From an uncultured Sphingomonas sp. (lineage in GTDB: Bacteria; Pseudomonadota; Alphaproteobacteria; Sphingomonadales; Sphingomonadaceae): a stretch of DNA of 64,000 nt. Positions within the stretch are counted from its first letter, which is position 1. The number at the start of each line of letters is the position of its first letter. The notes beneath the pieces were generated by a model. The model was given only the letters and a program-made list of their open reading frames with translations, made no database searches and was not told where the DNA came from. The stretch lies in assembly GCF_936927845.1 (NCBI RefSeq), contig NZ_CAKZHV010000030.1:1-64000 (forward strand), in the 5' to 3' direction. Below are positions 45,549 to 52,276 of this stretch, in pieces. The translations under genes were made by a program, and so were the position numbers.

Positions 45549-45669
45549 CAATCGTCTCCTTCGTCCGCCTGAACGCCGCGCGGGCCAGCAAGGTTTCATC
45601 AAGGCGACGCGGCTTAAAGGATGTCGCGGCGAGGCTAAAGGAGCGCACCATTATGCAAGAGGGAGGCAC

Positions 45670-46191
45670 ATGAACCAACTCGACGATCGCGAGCGCGAGC
45701 GGCTCGCGGCCCTGTTGCGGCTCAACGTGATCGATCAGCCACCCAATGCCTTGTTGAACGAACTGGCGGAGATCGCGGCGCTGGCGCTCGATTGTCCGAT
45801 CGCGATCATCAGCCTGGTGGCCAAGGACCAGATCTGGCTCAAGGCATCGCCGGGGATCGTCGGCATCGACCGGCTGGCGCGCGACGAGGGACTGTGCGGC
45901 TCGGCGGTGATGCAGGACGATCCTTGGGTGATCGAGAATGCCGCGGTTGACGTCCGCACGCTCGCCAATCCGCTGGTGGCGGGTGATTTCGGGCTGCGCT
46001 TCTACGCCGGCGTGCCGCTGAAAGGGTCCGACGGGCACAATCTGGGCATGCTCGCCGCGATCGATGCCGCGCCGCGGACGGTCAGCGAGCGCGAACTCTC
46101 GATCCTGAAGAAGCTCGCCGAGGTCGTCGTGCAGTTGATCGAGCAGCGGCTGGAGGAGCGCCTGCTCGCGCCCATCACATCGGACGCGTGA
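45670..46191 (+). CDS. Stand-alone GAF domain protein
   Basis: This encodes 173 residues that are almost entirely one GAF domain: PIAIISLVAKDQIWLKASPG, LARDEGLCGSAVMQDDPWVI, LRFYAGVPLKGSDGHNLGML. Such proteins bind small ligands or sense redox and usually act with a kinase or cyclase. No output domain is present, so a partner is needed. GGGAGG precedes the ATG. Its 3' end overlaps the converging 97-residue gene by 17 bases. Confidence 0.82.
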   Translation: MNQLDDRERERLAALLRLNVIDQPPNALLNELAEIAALALDCPIAIISLVAKDQIWLKASPGIVGIDRLARDEGLCGSAVMQDDPWVIENAAVDVRTLANPLVAGDFGLRFYAGVPLKGSDGHNLGMLAAIDAAPRTVSERELSILKKLAEVVVQLIEQRLEERLLAPITSDA

Positions 46192-46468
46192 CCTGCTCGA
46201 GCGTCGCAACCGCCTTGTGCGTCAGCAATGCACCGCGCGCGAGCGGGTGGTCGCCTACGCCGATCAGCAATGCCTCGATGCTGACCAGTCCTTCGTCGAC
46301 GAGCGCGCGGATCGCCTGCACGAACAAGCGATCGTCGTCGCCGGTCGCGAGCCCTAGCATGGGGGGCGACAGATCGGTCGCCTGTGGCCAGTTGAGGTGC
46401 AGCACCCGCAGCGCCGCCCCCGTGATCGCTGCCTGTCGCAGCGTTTCCTGAAGCGGCGCGCGGGTCAT
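46175..46468 (-). CDS. Small hypothetical protein upstream-paired with an MscS gene
   Basis: This encodes 97 residues, largely helical and soluble: LQETLRQAAITGAALRVLHL, GLATGDDDRLFVQAIRALVD and ALLIGVGDHPLARGALLTHK. No family was recognised. The ATG at 46468 is followed upstream by a hairpin or dyad at 46472-46489 only a few bases before it, a location that could control its translation. The 3' end overlaps the GAF gene in opposite orientation. Confidence 0.5.
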   Translation of the reverse strand: MTRAPLQETLRQAAITGAALRVLHLNWPQATDLSPPMLGLATGDDDRLFVQAIRALVDEGLVSIEALLIGVGDHPLARGALLTHKAVATLEQVTRPM

Positions 46469-46471
46469 AAT

Positions 46472-46489
46472 CCACTATCCCCATAGTGG
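46472..46489. promoter_or_regulatory. CCACTAT/ATAGTGG dyad at a gene start
   Basis: CCACTAT (46472-46478), loop CCCC, and ATAGTGG (46483-46489) form a perfect seven-base stem, or eight counting the flanking T-A. It sits three bases upstream of the ATG of the 97-residue gene, where a ribosome site is expected. It could be an operator or an RNA hairpin controlling that gene. Confidence 0.4.
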
Positions 46490-46527
46490 AAATGTCACGG
46501 CGCGAAAGGGGCGTTATCGTCCGAGCG

Positions 46528-47712
46528 TCAACGTTCCGTAGCGTCAGCCGGGCTCGCGCCGGGCAAGCGCGCACCCGGGTCGACCAGCTGCCCGTCGGGT
46601 GCGGCAAGGTAGTTCACCTGCATCGGGTAGGCGATCACCAGTCCTTCTTCGTTGCAGCGGCGCAGGATCGCGATGCCGGTACGATGGCGACCGTTATAAG
46701 CCTCGGTGAAATCGGCCGAGGGGCTGTCGAACTGCACGTCGAAGTCGAGGCTCGACGCACCGAATTGGAAGAAACCGCAGCGGACGTACGTCATCCCCGA
46801 TGCCTCGATCACTTCCTTCATCATGTCGGGAAAGCGGTCGAGCTTGTCGGGCGGCGTTTCATAGGCGAGTCCCACCGTGAATTTGGAGCGCCGGCGCTCG
46901 CGCACGGTGTTGTTCTGGATTTCCTTGTCGAGCAGGTTCTTGTTGCTGATGACGCGCAATTCGCCGTCGATGCCGCGGATGCGCGTCGACTTGAGCCCGA
47001 TCTCCTCGACGTTGCCCGAGGTGCTGTCGTAGGTGACCGCGTCGCCGCGGCGGAAGGGCCGATCGAAGATGATCGCGAGCGCGGCGAACAGGTCGGCGAA
47101 GATGCCTTGCGCGGCAAGACCGATCGCGATGCCGCCGACGCCCAGCCCCGCGACCAGCCCGGTCACGTTGACGCCGAGATTGTCGAGCACGACCACGAAG
47201 GCGATCGCGAACACCGCGAAGCTGACCAGCAGGCGGATCAACCCCATTGCGCTGCCGAGCGCCTCGCCGCCGATATGTTCGCCGCGCGTCCGGTGCTCGA
47301 TCGCGCCCAGGATGATCTCGCGCGCCCACACCGCGACCTGGAACACCGCGGCGACCGTGAACAGGAAGGTGACGGTCGAGGCCACGTCGGCGGGCGCCCC
47401 CGCATAACCGACGACCAGCTTGGCCGACAGCATGACGATGAAGAAGCCGTGCGTCCGCTCCACCGCGCGGCCGAACACCGCCGACCAGCCCTTGCCGGTA
47501 CGGCTGCGCGCGACGATGCGGGGGCCGAGCCCGCGCAGCCAGAACAGCGCGGCGGCGACCGCAACGCCGGCGCCGATGCCGATCAGGATCTGCAGCCAAT
47601 GCGGCTGCAGCCACGTCAGGCTGGAATTGAACAGGCTCTCCGCCTGGTCTTGGACACGCGCGGTGTCGATCGTCGGCTTGCGCGCGGCGGCGGCGGTGTT
47701 GTTGGTGGTCAT
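46528..47712 (-). CDS. MscS-family mechanosensitive channel
   Basis: This encodes 394 residues with about five membrane spans, then the pore helix and beta domain: GLGVGGIAIGLAAQGIFADLF, DRPFRRGDAVTY, STRIRGIDGELRVISNKNLL. It should open under membrane tension and release osmolytes. A disordered N-terminus and Ala/Pro-rich C-terminal tail are present. It lies 28 bases downstream (in its direction) of the topoisomerase gene, possibly in one transcript. Confidence 0.88.
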   Translation of the reverse strand: MTTNNTAAAARKPTIDTARVQDQAESLFNSSLTWLQPHWLQILIGIGAGVAVAAALFWLRGLGPRIVARSRTGKGWSAVFGRAVERTHGFFIVMLSAKLVVGYAGAPADVASTVTFLFTVAAVFQVAVWAREIILGAIEHRTRGEHIGGEALGSAMGLIRLLVSFAVFAIAFVVVLDNLGVNVTGLVAGLGVGGIAIGLAAQGIFADLFAALAIIFDRPFRRGDAVTYDSTSGNVEEIGLKSTRIRGIDGELRVISNKNLLDKEIQNNTVRERRRSKFTVGLAYETPPDKLDRFPDMMKEVIEASGMTYVRCGFFQFGASSLDFDVQFDSPSADFTEAYNGRHRTGIAILRRCNEEGLVIAYPMQVNYLAAPDGQLVDPGARLPGASPADATER

Positions 47713-47740
47713 GCGTCTTTCATTGTTCGCGCGGCAGCGC

Positions 47741-48751
47741 TCAGGCCGCCTCGGCTGCCTCGTGCTCGGTGCTCAGGAAGGCGATCAGCCCGCGCTCGGC
47801 GCGGCTGAGATAGGGAGTCGCGCGCGGCAGCTTCAGTTGGGCGCGGAAAGCCGCCTGCGCGGCCTTGCTTTTGCCTAGCTCGATCAGATCGGGGTGGACG
47901 TAGGATTTGCGCGCGATCGATGGCGTGTTGCCCAGGCGCTCAACCACCGGCTCCAGCATCGTCTTGAGCGTAATCGGCTCGGGCGCCTCCGCCAGCGTCT
48001 CGAACGCGACGACGCTCGCGCCCCAGGTGCGGAAATGCTTTGCGCTGAAATCCTCGCCCATCGCTTCCTTGATGTAAGCGTTAACGTCGGACGAAGTGAT
48101 CGGGCGCGGTTCGCCCTCGGCGTCGACATATTGGAACAGCTTTTGTCCCGGCAGGTCCTGGCAGCGTTTGACGAATTGCGCGAGGCTGCGATCGGTGATC
48201 GTCAGCATCCGCTCCTTGCCCGATTTCGCGCGATACTTGAGCTTCAGCGTCTTGCCCGCGATCTTGGCGTGACGATCGCGCAGCGTGGTCAGTCCAAAAC
48301 TCTTGTTGGTCTTGGCGTAGGTCTCATTGCCGATGCGCAGATTGTGCGTGTCGAGCAGCTTCACCACCGCGGCGAGCGTGCGGTCCTTGTCGTGGCGGCG
48401 GTGCGCCAGATCTTCCTCCATCCGTCGGCGCAGCTTGGGAAGTGCGAGGCCGAAGCTGACGCATTTGGAATATTTCGCGGCTTCCTGCGCGGCGCGGAAC
48501 TCGGTGTGGTAGCGGTATTGCTTGCGGCCCTTCTCGTCCCAGCCGACCGCCTGCACGTGGCCGAACGGGTCGAGGCAGAACCAGGCGTTGGTATAGGCGG
48601 GGGGCAGGCCGATCGCGTTCAGCCGGTCGATCTCGTCGCGGTCGGTGATGCGCTCGCCGTCGGGCGTCCAGTAGCTCCACTTGCCACCGCGCGTCTTCTT
48701 GCGGGTGATGCCGGGCTCGCTGTCGTCGCAATAGTTGATCGTCGCCGTCAC
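47741..48751 (-). CDS. DNA topoisomerase IB
   Basis: This encodes 336 residues of the short, poxvirus-like type IB enzyme. Landmarks are LPPAYTNAWFCLDPFGHVQA, the catalytic-domain Arg/Lys set in LRIGNETYAKTNKSFGLTTL, KSGKERML, HFRTWGASVVAFE and the nucleophile Tyr284 in SIARKSYVHPDL. It relaxes supercoils by a 3'-phosphotyrosyl link. The GTG at 48751 is the first start giving a normal N-terminus; GAGGAGG lies 11 bases upstream, a slightly long spacing. It diverges from the DJ-1-like gene. Confidence 0.87.
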   Translation of the reverse strand: MTATINYCDDSEPGITRKKTRGGKWSYWTPDGERITDRDEIDRLNAIGLPPAYTNAWFCLDPFGHVQAVGWDEKGRKQYRYHTEFRAAQEAAKYSKCVSFGLALPKLRRRMEEDLAHRRHDKDRTLAAVVKLLDTHNLRIGNETYAKTNKSFGLTTLRDRHAKIAGKTLKLKYRAKSGKERMLTITDRSLAQFVKRCQDLPGQKLFQYVDAEGEPRPITSSDVNAYIKEAMGEDFSAKHFRTWGASVVAFETLAEAPEPITLKTMLEPVVERLGNTPSIARKSYVHPDLIELGKSKAAQAAFRAQLKLPRATPYLSRAERGLIAFLSTEHEAAEAA

Positions 48752-48864
48752 GCTGACCGTAACCTCCTCGTGCTCCTTGCAAATGCGTGCGTGGGGCCTT
48801 CGTTCCCGGAACGAGCACGTGGGGGCGGGGGTTGAGGCAGACCCTTTGCGACGGAGTTTCCGAC

Positions 48865-49425
48865 ATGGCCGACCTATCATCCTTGCGCGTACTGATGCTC
48901 GCGACCGACGGTTTCGAGGAAGCCGAGCTGTTCGAGCCGCGTCAGGCGTTGCTCGATGCCGGCGTCAAGGTGACGCTCGCCTCGATCAAGACCGACCCGA
49001 TCCAGGGCGTGGTCAACGACAGCGAGAAGGGGAAGACGATCACCCCCGACGCGACGCTGGACGAGGTCGACACCGAGGAGTTCGACGCGTTGGTGCTGCC
49101 GGGTGGGGTCGGCAACCCCGACAAGATGCGCCTGCAGGAGCGCGCGCTGGAGATCGTCGAAGAGTTCATGGACGACGACAAGATCGTGGCCGCGATCTGC
49201 CACGCGCCGTGGCTGCTGGTCGAGGCCGACGTGGTCGACGGACGTCAGGTGACGAGCTGGCCGTCGGTACGCACCGACCTGGAAAATGCCGGGGCGGACG
49301 TCGTCGACGAGCAGGTCGTGGTCGACGAGAATCTGATCACCAGCCGCAAGCCTGACGACATCCCCGCGTTCAACAAGGCGATCATCGAGGCGCTGACGCA
49401 GGTCGCGGCGGGCGAGGACGCCTGA
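48865..49425 (+). CDS. DJ-1/PfpI family protein (type 1 glutamine amidotransferase-like)
   Basis: This encodes 186 residues with the flavodoxin-like DJ-1 fold: LRVLMLATDGFEEAELFEPR, ALVLPGGVGNPDKM and the nucleophilic Cys112 in VAAICHAPWLLVEA. Members act as stress chaperones, glyoxalase III/deglycase-type enzymes or proteases. The His following the Cys supports a PfpI/YhbO-like enzyme. GGAG precedes the ATG. A strong hairpin follows the gene. Confidence 0.87.
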   Translation: MADLSSLRVLMLATDGFEEAELFEPRQALLDAGVKVTLASIKTDPIQGVVNDSEKGKTITPDATLDEVDTEEFDALVLPGGVGNPDKMRLQERALEIVEEFMDDDKIVAAICHAPWLLVEADVVDGRQVTSWPSVRTDLENAGADVVDEQVVVDENLITSRKPDDIPAFNKAIIEALTQVAAGEDA

Positions 49426-49435
49426 ACCGCGGCGT

Positions 49436-49471
49436 CCGGCCGGGTGGCGGTGCTTGCCGTCACCCGGCCGG
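49436..49471. terminator. Hairpin between converging genes
   Basis: CCGGCCGGGTG (49436-49446) and CACCCGGCCGG (49461-49471) form an 11-bp perfect stem with a 14-base loop. It lies just after the DJ-1-like gene and overlaps the last codons of the converging acyltransferase. It is likely a shared transcription stop, although no T tract is present. Confidence 0.6.
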
Positions 49472-50506
49472 GGCGAGCGCTCGCGCTGCGCCTGCGCGGT
49501 TGAGCAAGCGCTGCGCGGGTCGCTCGACATAGCGGTAGAGGAACGCGGACGCGCCGAGCACCAGCAACAGGTAGCCCGTCACCAAGACGGGACCGACCGG
49601 CCCGGGCACACGGACGAACACCAACTGGAACAGCTTCCACAGAATGTAGTGCGACAGATAGGTCGCGTAGCTGACCTCCCCCAGATAATGGACCGCGCGC
49701 CACTCGAGCGGGTTGCCGCGCCTGCCAGCGGTCAGCGCAATCACGAGCAGCAGCGCGGCGAAGGCGGCGGGGACGACCAGCGTCTCGGGTGCGCCCAGCG
49801 CCCAGGTGGCGAGCAGCGCGGCGGCGAGGATTGCGGGGATGAGCGTCGGTGGACGGCGCAGGTAAAGCGCGGCGATCAGCGTGCCGGCGGCGAATTCGCA
49901 CAAGCAGCGCACGATGCCGAAGCGCGGGATGTCGTGCCCGAGCGACGCGACGTCGGCCATCGCGGCATAGAGGAGGCCGAGCGACACCAGGATCAGCGCG
50001 ATCAGCGTGACACTCGACCGCTGTCGCCAGTCGATGCCAGCGGCGAGCAGCGGGAAGAGGAGATAGGCGGCAAGCTCGCAACTGATCGACCAGGCGGGGT
50101 AATTCCACCGCAGCGGGTCGGCGAAGCCCCAATTCTGCACCAGCAGCAGGTGCGCGGGCAGGTCCTGCGCGCGAAACGCGGCGTCGCTGCGCCCGGTTGC
50201 CGCGTAGAGGAGCGCGAGCATCATCGCGACGCTCAGCATCGCGAGGTGGAGCGGCCATACGCGCGCGATCCGTTTCTGCCAGAAGCGCACCGCGGTCGCC
50301 ATTCCGCCGCCCCGCAGCCGCTCGCCCCAGCTCAGCCAGATGACAAAACCCGAGAGCAGAAAAAAGAAATCGACTGCGAGATAACCCTTTGCCAGCACGT
50401 GCTCGGCGGCGGGCGGCAGACCCGCGATCGCGCCGCGCAGATGATAGAGGACGACCAGCCAGGCGGCGAGCCCGCGCACCCCGGTCAGCGCGCGCAACTC
50501 GCTCAT
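49460..50506 (-). CDS. Acyltransferase 3 family membrane O-acyltransferase
   Basis: This encodes 348 residues with about ten hydrophobic helices and the acyltransferase 3 pattern: LRALTGVRGLAAWLVVLYHL, FFLLSGFVIWLSWG, RFWQKRIARVWPLHLAML and a late SYATYLSHY. These proteins O-acetylate surface polysaccharides. Its ATG overlaps the stop of the O-ligase gene as ATGA, so the two form one operon and it probably modifies the exopolysaccharide or glycan of the XrtA system. Confidence 0.87.
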   Translation of the reverse strand: MSELRALTGVRGLAAWLVVLYHLRGAIAGLPPAAEHVLAKGYLAVDFFFLLSGFVIWLSWGERLRGGGMATAVRFWQKRIARVWPLHLAMLSVAMMLALLYAATGRSDAAFRAQDLPAHLLLVQNWGFADPLRWNYPAWSISCELAAYLLFPLLAAGIDWRQRSSVTLIALILVSLGLLYAAMADVASLGHDIPRFGIVRCLCEFAAGTLIAALYLRRPPTLIPAILAAALLATWALGAPETLVVPAAFAALLLVIALTAGRRGNPLEWRAVHYLGEVSYATYLSHYILWKLFQLVFVRVPGPVGPVLVTGYLLLVLGASAFLYRYVERPAQRLLNRAGAARALAPAG

Positions 50507-51846
50507 GCCGGCACTGCCTGCGCACGCGAGCGGCGCACGATGCCGGGCGCGGTCTCCTCGGCGCGGCGGCGCGCCAGATAGGTGTCGAGCCCGATCTGCG
50601 CGCCGATCAGCATGTACACGAACGACTGGAACGCGACCGCAATGAAGGCGGCGCCGAACAGATAGACGACGTGCGCGCTCTGCAACCCGGCGGCGAGCGA
50701 CCCCGCCCAGGCGAACGCACCCTCCTTGTAGCGGCGGCGCAGCACCTCCATCCGCACCAGCCCGATTAGGTTGATCAGCAGCCACAGCCCCAGCCCGACA
50801 TAGCCCTGTTCGCCCAGCATCTCGAAATAGGCGCTGTGATAACCGCGCGCCTTGTCGGTCACCGTGCTGGTGTGCACCGATCCGTCGGGTGCGGTCTTCA
50901 CGATGTCGTAGCGGATGCGGTTGCCGCGATACGCCTCGAACCCGCCGCCGAACGGGTGTGTCTTCGCGTAGTCGATCGTCCACTTCCACACCGCGACGCG
51001 CGTTGAGGCCGATTCGTCGGCGTCGTGGTTCTGGATCGTGCTCATGCGATTGCTGAACGAGGCCGGCAGGAACGGCACCGCGACAACGCCGGCGGCGGCG
51101 ATCAGCGACAGGTACATAACCTTGCGCTTGACGTTCCGCAGCGACAGCAGCGCGACCAGCACGATGCAGATCAGCCCCGTCCGCGTCGAGGTGCCGACCG
51201 GAATCAGCAGGCAGGCAAAGATCAGCGCGAGGCAGAACAATCGCACGCGGTTGTCGGGCGGAAAGATCGTACCATAGCGCATGAACCAGGCGATTAGCGG
51301 AATGATCGCGATCGCGACGGTCGAGATCGTGCTGCCCTCGTACAGCCCCGAATTGTTGTCGACCATCAGGTTGAGCTGGCCGTAGCCGCCACCGCCCGCC
51401 AGCGTCTTGATCCCGCCGACGATGATGATCGACGCTGCCGACAGGATCATGAACAGCAGCAGCGCCTCCATCCTGAGCCGAGTGCGCAAGGTGAGCGGCA
51501 GGAATGCGGCGAAGAACAGGGTGCGCGACACCCACTCCCATTTCTCCTGCGCCTCGATCGGGAAATCGGCCGCCTGCTTGGTCGCGAAGCAATACAGCAT
51601 CAGCACCAGGATAAGCGCCTGACGCGGCGCGAAGCGGCTGCCCTTCTTGTCGTCGGTGAGCGCCCAGCCGCCCAGCATCAGCACCGCCGCGATCAAGGAG
51701 ATCGGCACGCTGTTGAGCAGGTAATAGGTCAACCGCTGCGGCGAGATGATGTCGATATAGACGTAGGCGAGCACGAACAGGAACGGGCGGCGAAACCCGG
51801 TGCCCCACAAGGCCAGCAGAAAGGCGATGAAGGCGAGATCACGCAC
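50503..51846 (-). CDS. Exosortase A-associated O-glycosylation ligase (Wzy/WaaL-like)
   Basis: This encodes 447 residues with about ten or eleven membrane helices. It matches the O-ligase family associated with exosortase A: RDLAFIAFLLALWGTGFRRP, YVYIDIISPQRLTYYLLNS, SAASIIIVGGIKTLAGGGG, and a large periplasmic loop with HPFGGGFEAYRGNR. It likely joins or polymerises polysaccharide. The GTG start overlaps the end of a 44-residue gene by eight bases. The rest of the locus, a glycosyltransferase, lies 10.6 kb away beyond an integrated element. Confidence 0.87.
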   Translation of the reverse strand: MRDLAFIAFLLALWGTGFRRPFLFVLAYVYIDIISPQRLTYYLLNSVPISLIAAVLMLGGWALTDDKKGSRFAPRQALILVLMLYCFATKQAADFPIEAQEKWEWVSRTLFFAAFLPLTLRTRLRMEALLLFMILSAASIIIVGGIKTLAGGGGYGQLNLMVDNNSGLYEGSTISTVAIAIIPLIAWFMRYGTIFPPDNRVRLFCLALIFACLLIPVGTSTRTGLICIVLVALLSLRNVKRKVMYLSLIAAAGVVAVPFLPASFSNRMSTIQNHDADESASTRVAVWKWTIDYAKTHPFGGGFEAYRGNRIRYDIVKTAPDGSVHTSTVTDKARGYHSAYFEMLGEQGYVGLGLWLLINLIGLVRMEVLRRRYKEGAFAWAGSLAAGLQSAHVVYLFGAAFIAVAFQSFVYMLIGAQIGLDTYLARRRAEETAPGIVRRSRAQAVPA

Positions 51847-51973
51847 GGCGGCGGCGGCGCTCCACGGCGTCCTGCGGCTTCGACTCGCGATCGAGGTCGG
51901 GCCGACGCAGCAGCAGCAGCGCACTGAGCATCATCAGCCCGTGCGCGAGCAGAAGCGCGAAATTGTCGATCAT
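51839..51973 (-). CDS. 44-residue membrane protein coupled to the O-ligase
   Basis: The ATG at 51973 opens MIDNFALLLAHGLMMLSALL, a single hydrophobic helix, and ends with a strongly basic tail ERRRRRA. The stop overlaps the O-ligase GTG by eight bases, which implies coupled translation. AGGA lies 11 bases upstream of the ATG. It may be an accessory subunit of the O-ligase. The left attachment core of the integrated element is only 42 bases upstream. Confidence 0.6.
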   Translation of the reverse strand: MIDNFALLLAHGLMMLSALLLLRRPDLDRESKPQDAVERRRRRA

Positions 51974-52014
51974 CGCCGCGGCGTCCTCATGCCGGCGGCG
52001 ATACGCGCGGCGCG

Positions 52015-52027
52015 GTTGACGCGGCGT
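52015..52027 (+). other. attL core
   Basis: GTTGACGCGGCGT, followed by AAAC, is repeated at 62421-62433 where it is followed by TAAAC. It lies in the intergenic region upstream of the 44-residue gene, not in a tRNA. Confidence 0.65.
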
Positions 52028-52066
52028 AAACTAGGAATCGCATTTTTCCGGGCGAAACGACCGCTC

Positions 52067-52276
52067 GTGAACGGAAAACCGGCGGCTGCAAGGTCAACGA
52101 CTTACGCCGACCAACGGAAAACCTATGCGGCCCTGAAAAGCGAAACGCCCGACCCGGCGGCAACCGGATCGAGCGCAGCAATCCCCAACCAGGCGGGCGG
52201 GTGCAGTGGGCATACCATCGCGGCGACCTCGCGCATAGCGGGCACGTTGCGCCTGCGGTTCGGTGACGCGGCATGA
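52067..52276 (+). CDS. Possible 69-residue leader ORF before the rep gene
   Basis: A GTG at 52067 could open 69 codons whose TGA overlaps the rep ATG as ATGA. The overlap is the only support. The product is Ala/Thr/Gly-rich with no recognised domain, and no ribosome site precedes the GTG. It may simply be untranslated leader with arm-type repeats. Confidence 0.2.
   Translation: MNGKPAAARSTTYADQRKTYAALKSETPDPAATGSSAAIPNQAGGCSGHTIAATSRIAGTLRLRFGDAA
52073..52123 (+). repeat. Left arm-type repeats GGAAAACC (two copies)
   Basis: GGAAAACC occurs at 52073-52080 and 52116-52123, 45 and 88 bases inside the left core. The same octamer appears twice near the right core. Direct short repeats flanking a core are the arrangement of integrase arm-binding sites. 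Confidence 0.5.

Noticed and set aside
49460..51808. A single 782-codon leftward frame
   Set aside because: Only its last 348 codons are real (acyltransferase). The rest is the O-ligase gene read in the wrong frame.
51800..52066. A 158-codon rightward frame ending at the rep start
   Set aside because: Most of it lies antisense to the O-ligase leader gene and crosses the attachment core. Only the last 69 codons inside the element are kept, at low confidence.
51974..52272. A tRNA or other RNA gene at the insertion site
   Set aside because: No cloverleaf, anticodon stem or T-loop consensus is visible at either attachment core.
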